From positions 6,591,100 through 6,655,099 of the forward strand of contig JAQFVV010000022.1 of the NCBI GenBank assembly GCA_028023455.1: a stretch of 64,000 bases of DNA, given 5' to 3'. Origin of the DNA: Epiperipatus broadwayi (taxonomy: Eukaryota > Onychophora > Udeonychophora > Euonychophora > Peripatidae). The notes under the pieces are model-generated. The model was not told where the DNA came from. It did not search any database and worked only from the letters and a program-made list of their open reading frames with translations. Made by a program: the position numbers and the translations under genes. Positions 1-11,570 of this stretch are shown in pieces (position 1 is the stretch's first letter; every line of letters begins with the position of its first letter).

Positions 1-9
1 GTTTATAAT

Positions 10-505
10 TAAGAAGCTGTCTGGGGTTTAGGATTGATAGAGATACTCTGAAATAAAAATTGATTTTTCACCGAAGGTGACTGAACAGGTAACGAGCTTT
101 TTTTTTTTAGAAAAGCATATCACCGAGGGATCTATATGTTCGTTTACTGTCTTTTTTTTTTTTTATCTAAATCATGAAAAAGGTAAATACAAAATGGCAA
201 TTAGTTTTGAGATAGATAATTTCTCTAAACAACTAAAATACCGAATTAACAGAACATTACACAACTCGGAGCAAGGCCGTGGGCGTTTTGATACTGTGCT
301 TTATTCTTAAGAAATTATCCGGGTTTAAGACTGACATAACTGCTATGAGCGAATAATCGTCTTCATAGGAAGGTAATTGAGCAGGTAGAGTTACAAAAAT
401 ATCGAGAGAGATCTATTTCATTCACTTTTTTTGTTTAATTCAAATCGTAAAAAAGATGACTACATATATATTATTTGAAATGGATAATCTATATAATTGT
501 CACTA
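10..505. repeat. diverged direct repeat, two units of roughly 295 bp
   Basis: Unit 1 (about 10-300) and unit 2 (about 305-505) share a series of blocks in the same order: GGGTTTA near the start, GAAGGTgACTGAaCAGGTA against GAAGGTAATTGAGCAGGTA, GAGGGATCTAT against GAGAGATCTAT, a T-run, an AAATCaTgAAAAAGgT block, and GAgATaGATAAT against GAAATGGATAAT. The second unit is cut by the insertion of the RTE LINE at 516. The open frame at 77-310 lies within the repeat and has no recognisable domain. Confidence 0.45.
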
Positions 506-515
506 TGCTTACACA
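505..515. repeat. left target-site duplication of RTE copy 1
   Basis: The 11-base word ATGCTTACACA occurs here and again at 3546-3556, immediately outside the two ends of the LINE copy. Confidence 0.85.
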
Positions 516-3500
516 GTCTGCAGAAAGGAGTTTGCTATTAACTGAAAGAAGACCCTTTCATTTCTCTTGGAGGCCTTAAAGGAACCGAGTAGGACAAATT
601 CCTAATGTCCACTCCATACGTTCTTGTTGCAGATGTTATGTGATTATTCATAGAATATACCAACATGGATAGACTGCTCACCAACACGCATTAGCCAGCA
701 TGATGAGTTTATTAGCTTTTTACTTCCGAGTTTAAGGTCAAGAAACACCTTGGTCTTTCTCCTCAGTTGCCTGATAAGGCAGTATGAATATGTGTAAATG
801 ATAAATATTTTTCCAATAGATATATACAATCGTGACAAACAAAAATAAATCTTGGCCCTTTTTTCCAGGTGGCTGTAAATTCACCAAGGCAGCGGAGGGT
901 GCTAAGAATCCCCTGATTGTGGACCCAGGCTGTCATTTGATGTCGACTTTTTATTTAGGTATTTACAACTGCAGATCACTTTCAAGTGAATGAAGATTGT
1001 AAGAATTAAAAGAACTGTCTTATATTAAATGGGACATTATTGGACTTTGTGAAGTTAGAAGAAAAGGTAGAGAGAATCGATTTAAAAAATAGATATGTAG
1101 TCTACTATAAAGATACAAATATTGGAAATACAAGTGGAGTAGGATTCATTATGAATAAAAAGTAGAACAACAACATTGTGGAGATTGATGGTGTATTGGA
1201 CAGTGTGGCAGATACTAAATGCAGATAATTCAGGTTTATGCCCCAACAAGTTCTCATAGTGATGAAGTAGTAGAAGATTTTTATATGAAGGTACAAAAGA
1301 TTTTGATCAGAATAAACATTTTAAAATTGTTATGGGAGACTTGAATGCTAGAACTGGTAAACAGATGAAAATGCTGTAGGTAATTTTGGTCATGGTAATA
1401 GAAATGAGAGAGTACATAGACTTGTGGAGTTTGCAGAAAAAGAAAACTTTATATTATGAATTCATTTTTTGAGAAAAATGTTAAAAAAGGAAATGGACAG
1501 GTACAGTAGAATTGGATTATATTTTGACTAACAGAAAATACATGTACCTAATGTTCTTAATAAATTTAACACAGCAAGTGATCATTGATTAGTAAGATGT
1601 AAGATAGATAAAAATTATTAAGAAAAACAATATTTACAGTTGATATTCACATTCTAATGAATTCAAATTAGAACTTACAAATTGTTTTCAAGTATTGGTA
1701 GATTTTGAACATGATTCAGATTTGAATGAAATTAATATGAAAATAACATACACTTTTAAAAACTGCAAAAAAGATAGCTGGTAGAAAATAGCAATAAACT
1801 AATAAAATTTCTACTTGGACTGTAGAATTTATGAAGAAAAGGAATGTGAAAATATACAAAAGTGATGCATTAAAAAATATTGAATATCTCGAATTCTGTA
1901 AAATGATGCACAAGAGTTGAAAATGATATAAGAAAGTATAACTGAACTAGCAAGGAAAGCTGTAGAAGAGAATAAAAGTTTCAAGAGTGTAAAACAACAT
2001 TTTGGTATTGGTAGGAAATTTATATCTGCATTAAGAAAAAAGGGATGGAAATTATTACTAAAAAGAGAGATGACACGAAATGGGTAGAAGACTTCTATCA
2101 AGAATTATATAGTAATAAAGAACAAGTACCTCCTATATCTATTACATTTTTCAAATTGCCCAGAATTTGAAATGAAGTGAGACATACAATTAAATTTATG
2201 AAGAAAGAAAAGGCTCCAGGTAATGATGGAATTATAATTGATATATTAAAAGAAGCAGGTGAAGAAATAGAATTTCTTTTAGCAAAATTATACCAAATGT
2301 CTAAATGATAAGGATGTATGAGATGATTGGAAGAATGCAATATTAATATTTAAAAAATGTGATAAAGAAGATATTAGAAATTACAGACCTATCAGCCTTT
2401 TATCAGTTTTATACAAAATTTTTACCAAGATAATTACAACTCTTCTACAGAGAATATTGGATTTCCACTAACCAAGACAACAAGCTGGATTTAAAAGTGG
2501 TTTTAGTACAGTAGATTATATTCAAGTATTGAGAGAAGTTATAGAAAGGACAAATGAATATGAGATGACCTTATGATTTGGATTTGTGAAAAGGCATTTG
2601 GCTCATCAAGATATAGATCCAGGATATTGTTATATTTTAAATAATATTTATAAAAATGCAACATTTAGATTACATAATGATATTGGGAAGTTAACATTGA
2701 AAAGAGTGTAAGACAGGATGACTCCATATCTCCAAAACTTTTTACAGCAGTGCTGCAAGAAGTATTTTGTGGATTAAAATGGGAAACTAAAGGAGTGAAA
2801 GTAAATGCAGATTATTTAAGTCATTTAGATTGTGCAGATAATGTAATTGTTTTTGTAAATAATGCTTTAGAGCTGCAGGAAATGTTGCAGAAGTTATCAT
2901 AGGAAAGTAGGACTAAAGATAAATGTTAAAATCTAAAGTAATGAAAATAAAGAATGATTATCATGAGTTAGAAGTTAACAGCTACAAATACCTTGGTCAG
3001 ATTATTAATACAGATGGAAACATAATGGATGAAATTAATAATAGAATTAAATTTGGTTGGGGTGCTTTTGGTAGAAATAACTTGATACTAAAAGGAAATA
3101 TGCTTATGGGTTTGAAAAGGAAGGTTTTTAATAAATGTGGTTTAGCAGTTCTTACTTATGGATATGAGACTTGGACACTTAATAGAAGAGCAATACAGAG
3201 ACTTCAGACCACTCAAAAAAGTATGGAGTGATGCATGTTAGGAGTAATAAAAAATCAGAAATGCATTATATGGGTAAGAGAACAAACAGGTGTTACTGAT
3301 CTCATTGAAAAAATTAAAAGACAAGTGGAGTTGGCTTGCTAGAAGAGATGATAATAGATGGACAATTGAAATCTTAAACTGGATTTCAAGATATTGTTAA
3401 AGAACCAGAAAGAGACCTCGTGAGATGGATGGATGGATGAAATAAAGTGTGCAGGGGTGATGTGGAGAAGAGAATCTAAAGAGCGGAGAAGATGGATTGA

Positions 3501-3545
3501 ACTTGGAGAGACCATCCTATAGTGGACTGATAATGGTTGATGATA
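516..3545 (+). mobile_element. RTE-type LINE, full-length copy 1, inactive
   Basis: The 3,030-bp element is bounded by an exact 11-bp duplication. The 5' UTR spans about 516-940 and starts at CTGCAGAAA, the same start seen in two other copies (54502 and, inverted, 43377). The endonuclease region begins near 945 (FYLGIYNCRSLSS), and the catalytic MGDLNARTG block survives around 1330. The RT region includes KAPGNDGIIIDILKEAGEE near 2215, a fingers/palm stretch, and HLDCADNVIVF near 2820 in place of the FADD catalytic box. The C-terminal tail SYKYLGQIINTDG...RAIQRLQTTQ is near 2970-3220, and the 3' end finishes in TGG(TTGATGATA). Many stop codons and frameshifts show it is dead. The EN-RT order, the C-terminal sequence style and the TGATGA-like 3' end are typical of the RTE clade. 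Confidence 0.88.
2923..3231 (+). pseudogene. RTE reverse transcriptase, C-terminal thumb remnant (copy 1)
   Basis: The longest surviving frame in copy 1, 102 codons. It contains the block SYKYLGQIINTDGNIMDEIN, then RKVFNKCGLAVLTYGYETW and RRAIQRLQTTQ, which are standard downstream of the catalytic box in RTE reverse transcriptases. Copy 2 has the matching block at 8815-8934. No start codon or domain makes this an independent gene. Confidence 0.8.
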
Positions 3546-3556
3546 ATGCTTACACA
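3546..3556. repeat. right target-site duplication of RTE copy 1
   Basis: Exact repeat of the 11-base word at 505-515; the element ends ...GATGATA just before it. Confidence 0.85.
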
Positions 3557-4835
3557 AATTAATAAAAGCAAGGACCAGAATGTTTTAGTCTAGTTGGTGG
3601 ATAGTTATTTAGCTCTATCACTTTGTGTTGGACCATCAGATGATAACAATAAGCCTAACTATTACTAAGTCTTAAATATATGTGTGATAGCATTCCACTA
3701 CAATAATGATAAATTAAAAAATAGATAATACATATGCCAAATATTTGTACAACTTGGTAAAAATGCTATGTTTTTACAATATTTCTAGGGGAGATATAGA
3801 AATGTGTATAACTATTTAGTTTTATAAAAAAAAAAACATTTCCATTATTCTGAGACTATATAGAAAAACGAAAAAAAAAAATATTGAGCAGAGTAGATTA
3901 AAGTTTTAAGAAATAATTGAGATATTTTGACAGATTATACCAGATAGATTGTCCTTGTTTTGCAAAATATAAACAGATCTGGAGTAAATGCAATATATTC
4001 TCTGGTCATATATCACAGGGTTTATGTGAGATCAAAATTACATTTAAATCTAGAGATATTTTATAGGAACTTAATGAATTTTAGTTAGAATGATTGCCAT
4101 TAAGATTTTAAAATCTGGATACTTCTGCTCTGCTGCAGAAAATTCAACATAACTAATTTAAATCTTTTTTAAAAGAATGTTTAAGTTTTCAGAACTTGTG
4201 ACTTTCAATTTGAATAGAATTTGTAACAAAAATGAATTATATCGAGAAATGAAAATACTTTCTAGTCTTTATTAATATTAAGGGTATAAAGGTAAACATT
4301 CCTAACACATGCATTTTCAATGTTTCACAAAATATTAATAAACAAAAATATATTTGAAAAACAACTTCGAAAATAAATAAAAGTTAACTTTTGTTTTTGT
4401 GAACACACTTTCTGAACTATGTAAAAAAAAAAAATTGCATTTAGAACTATTTTTTATTCCCTAATCACATCTGCCATCTAAGAAATAAACTAATTTATTA
4501 CTATAAAAATAGATCACTAATCTTAAATGGACAAATGGTACAGAAGTCGTTGAAAGCCCATTTGCAACCAAAATATGTCCTGCATTGTCATTTCAATTGC
4601 AAACCAGAGTGAACCTGGAATGAGCTCTAAGTAAAATAATCACATGCATATAGATTTTTTTTAAGTTGGTGCAATTATTAAAATGTCAATGATTTGGCAG
4701 AAGTTGATGATTTGCTGAGAACAAATCTTTGTTTACAAGATCAAAAACAAATCTGTCTGATAAAAAGTAAATTCCATATATTTTTTACTGAAAATAAGTA
4801 TATAATAATTAGCTTTTTTAAGGTGTCTTAAACAA
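3557..4835. other. no gene seen; AT-rich intergenic DNA
   Basis: No open frame above 60 codons with recognisable content, no tRNA-like or splice-supported exon. Homopolymer A/T runs only. Confidence 0.6.
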
Positions 4836-4839
4836 CAAA

Positions 4840-5255
4840 AACATCATATGATTATCCTTTCTTTATGTTTACACAAGCTGTTATACTAACAAAATGTTTT
4901 CCCACATGAAGATTTGCATCATAATCCCTATCCTGTAACTTTTTATTCAATATTCTCAGAGGTATTGTGATATATGATATTTTAGTGGTTCAATACTAAT
5001 CCTAGCTAAAAAAAATAGAGGTGACTGGTTATTAAAAAAACTGAAGTCTTCAGATCTGTATGACTATATATGCAAATTAGCTTAGATTGAAAACAATATT
5101 GTATTTTCACTTTGGGCTAATAACTTTTCCAAAGATCCAGGTGCAGTGCTCCCAAAATCTAATGCTTTTCATTGATGAATGCTAAAAACTAATCAGGATA
5201 TTGAATGGGAAGGCACTGGGTATGAATTGATGCATAATAGATTGGATAAGACAAA
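4840..5255 (+). repeat. hammerhead-bearing repeat family A, degenerate copy A4
   Basis: It shares blocks with the copies near 14.1 and 22.6 kb: ACAAGCTGTTAT near 4875, GCAAATTAGCTTAGATTGAA near 5074, CAGGTGCAGTGCTC near 5140 and a hammerhead-like stretch after 5165 followed by GGATATTGAATGG. The motif core reads TTGATGA ... AAACTAATC, with most of stem II missing, so this copy would not be expected to cleave. Confidence 0.6.
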
Positions 5256-5274
5256 CTCATTTAGAGTACAAATA

Positions 5275-6030
5275 ATCCCGTTTAAATCATCCTATTTTCA
5301 TTATATTGCTGTGCTAATATGACGCTTATTAAAAATGATAAAAGAAATGAGTGGAATGTCCTTGCAACCTGAAAAACCAAACATGAAAGATTGTTGTAGA
5401 GAAATGCTATTCATATGAATGCCATAGTTTTTAATAATGTTAGATTCGGTGGTTTATTCTTATTCACCAATCAGTATGATTTAATCTTTAAAGTCAACTA
5501 GATTTATTCAGTGATCTTCCACTTAGAATAAAGTTCACATTAACAAAATTTGAGATTCATTATTTGTTACATCATTTAGCAATTTGATATTTTTTTAAAA
5601 AAAATAGTAATCAAACTAAGAAAAATTAAAACATACCTTTCTTGGTAATTTGTTTTGCTGAGTTTTTTTTTTTTCAAATTTTATTTTAATGTCTGTATAT
5701 CACAGAATTAAATTTAAAAAATCACTTAAGTCCATAGTAAAATATCACTTGCACAGTTTTCTCTGAATAATAGAAGTTTTTGAATTATAAACATAGATTA
5801 ATAATGTATTCAGAATTTAAGGGAATAAATGCCAGATATATAAGTGATACAAGAATTTATACAATCCCAAAATAAAATAGACTGTGAAAACAAAAATGTA
5901 AAAAAATTGAATTACAGAAGTAAAAAATTTTAAAAAAATGCATATTTAGTAGTTCAAATATCATAATTAGCAATTTCTCTGTGAATAATTAAAAAACAAC
6001 TGTGAATGTTCAATAAAGAATACTTGATCA
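5275..6030. other. no gene seen; AT-rich intergenic DNA
   Basis: Nothing recognisable on either strand beyond A/T tracts. Confidence 0.55.
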
Positions 6031-6270
6031 TTATCCCTACACTTACACACGTAAAAACAGAAGCAAAAACGCATATATTAGTGCCACCCAAAGTAAGCAA
6101 TGAATGCAAGATTTGTGCATAAAATCCCTATCTAGTGTCTACTCATGTAATATTCCCAGACTAGTTTCTAGTTTGTGGCTTTCATCAATGAAGAGCCTTG
6201 AATTTAAGTGCACTGCACCTAGATCCATTGTTTATTCTGGATGACACTACTGTATGGAGAGTTTTACCTC
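6030..6270 (-). repeat. hammerhead-bearing repeat family A, copy A3
   Basis: It matches the 14.0-14.1 kb arm: GATTTGTGCATAAAATCCCT, ATCTAGTG, TATTCCCAGACTAGTTTC, then the complement of the hammerhead core, and it ends with ACTACTGTATGGAGAGTTTT, the terminal block of the family. The right terminal block is present; the left one (GCCACCCAAAGTAAGC) is eroded. Confidence 0.65.
6153..6195 (-). ncRNA. type I hammerhead ribozyme-like motif (copy A3)
   Basis: Read on the minus strand: a stem I strand CUCUUCA, box UUGAUGA (C3 changed to U from CUGAUGA), stem II segment AAGCCACAAACUA, GAAA, a self-complementary ACUAGU stem III, then C17 giving the classical GUC triplet, and UGGGAAU as the other stem I strand. 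The core C3 substitution probably impairs catalysis. Activity is not shown by sequence alone. Confidence 0.5.
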
Positions 6271-6453
6271 TGTTTTAAAGAATAAATGATTTAGAACAAG
6301 TGATTGGTATCTTTTTAATCCCATATCACTCTTTATAGAAAGATCTATACTGAATATTTTGCTTGTTCATAGATCAAATCAATGAAGTAAATTTATGATT
6401 AATAAAATTTATATATAGCAAAAGATCCCCTGATTGCAGACCCAGGCTGCCAT

Positions 6454-6858
6454 TTGATGATGACTTTTTATTTAGGTACTTACAACTGCAGATCACTTTC
6501 AAGTGAAGGAAGATTGCAAGAATTAGAAGAAGAACTCTCTTATATTAAATGGGACATTATTGGACTTTGTGAAGTTAGAAGAAAATGTGAAGAGACAATT
6601 GATTTAAAAAGTGAACATGCACTCTATTATAAAGGTACAAATATTGGAAATACAAGTGGAGTAGGGTTCATTATAAACAAAAAGTGGAAGAACAACATTA
6701 TGGTTATTGATGATGTATCAGACAGAGTGGCAAGATTAGTTATAAAACTTAATAGCAGATACCAAATGCAGATAATTCAGGTTTATGCCCCAACAAGTTT
6801 TTATAGTGATGAAGTAGTAGAAGATTTTAATATGGATATACAAAAGGCTTTTGATTAG
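6454..6858 (+). pseudogene. RTE apurinic/apyrimidinic-type endonuclease domain, N-terminal part
   Basis: Frame of 134 codons starting MMTFYLGTYNCRSLSS. It carries the endonuclease blocks TYNCRSL (N-terminal strand), DIIGLCEVR with the metal-binding Glu, GVGFIINKKW and IIQVYAPTS. The frame stops at TAG just before the D-x-N catalytic block, which is mutated (MRNFSAR). The second part continues at 7079-7279 with DYILTNRKYIFQDCN and SDHRLIRW. The family nicks target DNA to prime reverse transcription. Confidence 0.85.
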
Positions 6859-7405
6859 AGTAAACAATATTTTAAAATTGTTATGAGAAACTTTAGTGCT
6901 AGAATTGGTAAACAAATGAAAGTGCTGTGGGTAATTTTGGTTATGGTAATAGAAATGTGAGAGGACATAAACTTGTGGAGTTTGCAGAAAAATAAAAAAT
7001 ATTATGAATTTTTTTTTTTTTGAGAAAAATGTTAAAAGGAAACGGACATAGAAGCATCCAAATGAAGGTACAGCAAAATTGGATTATATTTTGACTAACA
7101 GAAAATACATATTTCAAGATTGTAATGTTCTTAATAAATTTAACACAGGAAGTGATCATCGATTAATAAGATGGAAGATACGTGTTAATGCAAAACTAAA
7201 AAGAAAAATTATTAAGAAAAACAATATTTACAGTTTGACATTGCTAATCTTCAGAAACATTCTAATGAATTTAAATTAGAACTTATAAATTGGTTTCAAG
7301 TATTAGTAGATTTTGAACACGATTCAGATTTGAATGAAATTAATATGAAAATAACTGATATACTTTTAAATACTGCAACAAAGATGGCTGGTAGAAAAAA
7401 AGCAA

Positions 7406-7721
7406 TTGACCAATAAAATTTCTACTGAGACTATAGAATTTATAAAGAAAAGAAGGAATATTAGGATATACAAAAATGATGCATTAAAAAGAATTGAATA
7501 TCTCAAATTTTCTAAAATGGTGCGGAAAAGAGTTGAATATGATATAAGAAAGTATAACTGTGAACTAGCAAGAAAAGCTATAGAAGAGAATAAGTGTCTC
7601 ATGAATGTAAAACAACATTTTAGTATTGGTAGGAAATTTATATCTGCAATAAGAAAAAAGGATGGAATTATTACTAAAAAGAGAGATGACATCATGAAAT
7701 GGGTAGAAGAATTATATAGTA
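7406..7721 (+). pseudogene. RTE linker between endonuclease and reverse transcriptase
   Basis: Open frame with TIEFIKKRRNIRIYKNDALK, SVKQHFSIGRKFISAIRKKDG-like content matching copy 1 at 1825-2050. It is interrupted by the insertion at 7722, so the last 20 or so codons of the open frame to 7789 are not LINE sequence. Confidence 0.75.
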
Positions 7722-7898
7722 TATATAAGCACTTTAACACGCTGAAGAAGAAACTGTCAGTAGTAACAAAAACAATTAAATTAATCTAGGCCTAGTACTT
7801 TTGGGGTTTTCCCTCATATTCATGGCCAAAATAAGTTATAAATCATTGCTGTAATATTACTAAATAATAATGTATGCAAATCTGTATGTAAATTAATT
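7722..7898 (+). mobile_element. 177-bp insertion inside RTE copy 2, flanked by 12-bp duplications
   Basis: AATTATATAGTA is present at 7710-7721 and 7899-7910, while copy 1 has it once at the same place in the RT. The insert therefore arrived after the LINE. It contains CTGAAGA followed by GAAACTGTC near 7742, resembling a hammerhead box pair without stem II, and shares the GAAACTGT word with the palindrome at 11.1-11.6 kb. A duplication of this length suggests a retroelement end. The family is not identified. Confidence 0.7.
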
Positions 7899-8255
7899 AA
7901 TTATATAGTAATAAAGAACAAGTACCTCCTATTTCTATTACATCTTCTGAATTGCCCAGAATTTTAAATGAAGAAGTGAGATATGCAATTAAATGTATGA
8001 AGAAAGGAAAGGTTCCAGGTAATGATGGAATTATAATTTTATTAAAAGAAGCAGGTGAAGAAATAAGAAATTTTTTTAATAAAGTTATATACCAAATGTC
8101 TAAATGATAAAGATGTACCAGATGATTGGAAGACTGCAGTATTAATATTTTAAAAAGGTGATAAAGAAGATATTAGAAATTTCAGACTTAATCAGCCTTT
8201 TATCAGTTTTATACAAATTTTTACCAAGATAATTACAACTCATCTACAGAGAACA

Positions 8256-8934
8256 TTGGATTTCCACCAACCAAGAGAACAAACTGGATTTAAAAGTGGT
8301 TTTAGTATAGTAGATCATATCCAAGTATTGAGAGAAGTTATAGAAAGGACAAATGAATATGAGTTGCCATTATGCTTTGGATTTGTAGATTATGAAATGG
8401 CATTTAATTCTATAAACCTTTTTTCAGTGATTAAAGTATTGATCATCAAGATATAGCTCCAAGACATTGTCATATTTTAAAAAATATTTATAAAAATGCA
8501 ACAGCAACAATTAGATTACATAATGACACTAGGAGTATGGGTGTAAGACAGAATGATTCCATATCTCCCAAAACTTTTTACAGCAGTGATGCAAGAAGTA
8601 TTTTGTGGATTAAAATGGGAAACTAAAGGAGATTATTTAAGTCATTTAGATTTTGCAACTGATGTAGTTGTTTTTGCAAATAATGCTTTAGAGCTTCAGG
8701 AAATGTTGCAGGAGTTATCAGATGAAAGTAGGACTAAAGATAAATGTTAAAAAGACTAAAGTAACGTTTAATGGATTTTCTCAAAATATAAAAATAAAGA
8801 TTGATTATGATGAGTTAGAAGAAGTTAAGAGTTACAAATACCTTGGTCAGATTATTAATACAGATGGAAACATAATGGATGAAATTAATCATAGAATTAA
8901 ACTTTTTGGAGTGCTTTTGGTAGAAATAACTTGA
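8256..8934 (+). pseudogene. RTE reverse transcriptase palm and thumb remnants (copy 2)
   Basis: Three short frames in order. 8256-8456 has LDFHQPREQTGFKSGFS-type sequence and FVDYEMAFNS (motif A). 8553-8750 has YLSHLDFATDVVVFANN, the catalytic box with Ala-Thr-Asp in place of Ala-Asp-Asp. 8722-8934 has LKINVKKTKV and SYKYLGQIINTDG. Loss of the second catalytic Asp pair and the frame breaks show a dead RT. Confidence 0.82.
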
Positions 8935-9424
8935 TACTAAAAGGAAATATGCCGATGTGTTTGAAAAGAAAGTTTTTTAATAAATGTATTTTATCAGTTC
9001 TTATTTATGGATATGAGACTTAGACACTTAATAGAAAAGCAATACAGAGACTTCAGACCACTCAAAGAAGTATGGAAAGATGCACGTTGGGAGTAGCAAG
9101 AAGAGATTGAAAACACAATATATGGGTAAGAGAACAAACAGGTGTTACTGACCTCATTGAAAAAAATTAAGACAAGTGGAATTGAGCTGAACATATTGCT
9201 GGAAGAGGTGATAATAGATGGACAATTGAAATCTTAAACGGGATTCCAAGAGATTGTAAAAGACCCAGAAAGAGACCACATGTGAGATGGATGGATGAAA
9301 TAAAAAAGTGTGCAGGGGTGCTGTGGAGAAGAGAAGCTAAAGATCTGAGATGGAATGAACATGGAGAGACCTTCGTCCTGCAGTTGATTGATAATGGTTG
9401 TTGATAATGATATATAAACATGGA

Positions 9425-9970
9425 GGGAAGAGCAAAAAGATATGTGCCAAGTTTAATTTAAAATGTGTATTATTAATGCATTTAATAATTTAAAAACAGG
9501 AGCTAGCCATGAAGCAAAGTTATAAAAAAATAAAAATTTTAGGTGAGAGATAACTCCAATACTTAATTTCTTGCCTAAATTAATTAATTGTTAATATATG
9601 GTAACTTCTATAAATTATAAACAGGATTAGATACAATGTAAAATGAAATGGGGATCAATGCATTTATGATTGGAAATAGTGAAGAAAATATAGGAATATA
9701 TAATGCAACCCCCCCCAACCCAAACTCACATATAGAAACAAAATCATTTTTAATATAAAATGATAATAAAGAAATAATAAGTGTGTGTGTTTATTCTATA
9801 AAATCTCCCTTTCAGGATCATTGTTATGATTTTATATTCAAAAAACATTTAATGATATAAAAACATTTCTAAAATATATATATATTTAGAAACTTTAATA
9901 TAAGTAAAACATACTTGTTAATTTTTTTTAAAAAATCAGATGTAGAGGGGCAGAGATTAAAAAAAATATT
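9425..9970. other. no gene seen; short simple repeats
   Basis: Contains an 8-C run near 9709 and a short GT run near 9781, otherwise A/T-rich unique-looking sequence. Confidence 0.5.
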
Positions 9971-9976
9971 TCTATG

Positions 9977-10190
9977 ATTCATCATCAACCATTATCAATC
10001 CACTGCAGGACGAAGGTCTCTCCAAGTTCAATCCATCTTCTCCAATCTTTAGCTTCTCTTCTCCACATCACCTCTGCACACTTTCTTATTTCATGCATCC
10101 ATCTCACAAGTGGTCTCTTTCTGGATCTTTTACAATCTCTCGGAATCCAGTTTAAGATTTCTACTGTCTATCTATTATCATCTCTTCTAT
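9977..10190 (-). mobile_element. RTE LINE 3'-end fragment
   Basis: Reverse complement of the last ~220 bases of copies 1 and 2: the minus strand reads RDDNR-like coding sequence, then GTGAGATGGATGCATGAAAT, then AGACCTTCGTCCTGCAGTGG and ends in TTGATAATGGTTGATGATGA. It is strongly 5'-truncated, as is common for LINE insertions. Confidence 0.8.
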
Positions 10191-10589
10191 GATTATTACT
10201 ACTTAATAATAACTATTACAAATAAAATGTTAATTTTTATCTATTTTATACTAAAAGATATGCTAAAATCAAAAAGTATCAATACTGTTTTGTAAAATGA
10301 AGATATGTTATATATTTGAAGAATTAATTTATCAATCTATGAAATAAAAAGGAAAAACTCCTTTGCCAAAAATTATCCATGGAAAAATACTTTATCTATG
10401 GCTTATTCTATAATGTTTTAGTATTGATAATATGTAATTTTCAATTCAACAGATATTATAGTTTTACAAAAATAAATAATATAATTTTAATACTGACTGC
10501 ATAAAAATTGAATTCTATCTGAAATTTCAAGTTTAGCATTATTTGTCTGTGAAGAAAATAAAAATAATGTAATGGTTTACTGCTCAAGA

Positions 10590-10690
10590 TTTCATAAGTT
10601 CAAGCACTGGAAGATAGGGCGGGACCATGATCCATGAACTTTGAGATCCCGAGTCTACCAATTTGTTATTGCATCAAATCACAGAGCATT
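10590..10690 (-). repeat. possible tRNA-derived SINE fragment
   Basis: On the minus strand AGACTCGGGATCTCAAAGTT is followed by CATGGATCATGGTCCCGCCC, resembling the anticodon-to-box-B part of tRNA-like SINE heads (…CATGGGTTCGAATCCCGCC type) with a decayed box B. No clear box A. Weak. Confidence 0.3.
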
Positions 10691-11178
10691 TATCCATTAA
10701 AATGCAGAAATAAATTTGAAACGACCCTTAGTTTATCACACTGAGAATAATATAATTGTGTGTGCATGCAGAAAACAAAATGAGTTATTGCTCTATTAAA
10801 ATATATAGATGTCATAGCTTTAACAAAACTGAACACCAATATGTTATGCTAAGAAAAATTTATTATCATTCTATAAATGTAAATAATTATTTGCATGCCT
10901 CCTGATTGTTAAATCTCAGTACAGTGAAAAATTTCCCATGAAAGAGTTTTATCACTTCAAAATTTGGCATCGAGTAAAAACTTTTCCAAATCTATCATGA
11001 TTTTATGATTAATTTTTTTTAAACTTTTTATTTGCATATTTGATTATATATTTTGTTAGTTTAATTTTCAATAGTTCCTCTTATCTTCTTTATTTTTGCT
11101 TTTCTAATATATAACATATAATAACCACAATCCACTCTTTTTACACTTTAAAGCAAAATATATTTATTAATTTTACAG

Positions 11179-11204
11179 TTTCGACTGTTCCTAGTAGTCG
11201 TCAG
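11179..11204 (-). ncRNA. hammerhead-like core, left arm of palindrome
   Basis: The minus strand reads CUGACGA, a short stem-loop segment CUACUAGGAACAGUC, then GAAAC. It fits CUGANGA...GAAA, but stem II pairing is weak in this arm, and no convincing stem I is seen. Confidence 0.3.
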
Positions 11205-11535
11205 ATCTATAAAAATTTAAACATTATATTAATACAACCATATTTCATATATATATATATCTATTAAATTGTTACAATTTTACCAACTTAATTATTAACA
11301 TCATTTTATTTATAAAACTTACTATTATATAACTTTAAAATCAACTGTACTCTTTATTTTTATTCTTAATTATATTTATATTAAGAATAGAAATAAAGGG
11401 TAAAGTTGATTTTAAAGTTATATAATAGTAAATTTTATAAATAAAATGTTAATAATTAAGTTGGTAAAATTGTAACAGCTTAATAGACATATGTATGAAA
11501 TATGGATGTATTGATATATGTAAATTTTTGTAGAT

Positions 11536-11570
11536 CTGATGAAGACTGCTAGGAACAGTCGAAACTGTAA
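11536..11570 (+). ncRNA. hammerhead-like core, right arm of palindrome
   Basis: It reads CUGAUGA, stem II GACUG-loop-CAGUC (5 bp), then GAAACUGUA. Boxes and stem II are well formed. Stem III would have to be the imperfectly self-complementary ACUGU, and stem I pairing is not apparent, so function is doubtful. Confidence 0.35.

Larger units (their letters stand above)
6424..9412 (+). mobile_element. RTE-type LINE, copy 2, 5'-truncated, with nested insertion
   Basis: It begins within the 5' UTR at ATCCCCTGATTGCAGACCC and is colinear with copy 1 to the 3' end TGATAATGGTTGTTGATAAT. The N-terminal endonuclease frame is intact for 134 codons (6454-6858). The MGDLNAR catalytic block has become MRNFSAR near 6885, and SDHRLIRW is kept near 7155. 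The RT keeps FVDYEMAFNSI near 8385 (consensus FVDYEKAFDS), and the catalytic FADD has become FATD near 8655. The C-terminal RTE tail (W.GHIA.R.DNRWTIEILN, RP.KRPHVRWMDEIKKCAG) runs from about 9190 to 9370. Frameshifts and stops make it inactive. Confidence 0.88.
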
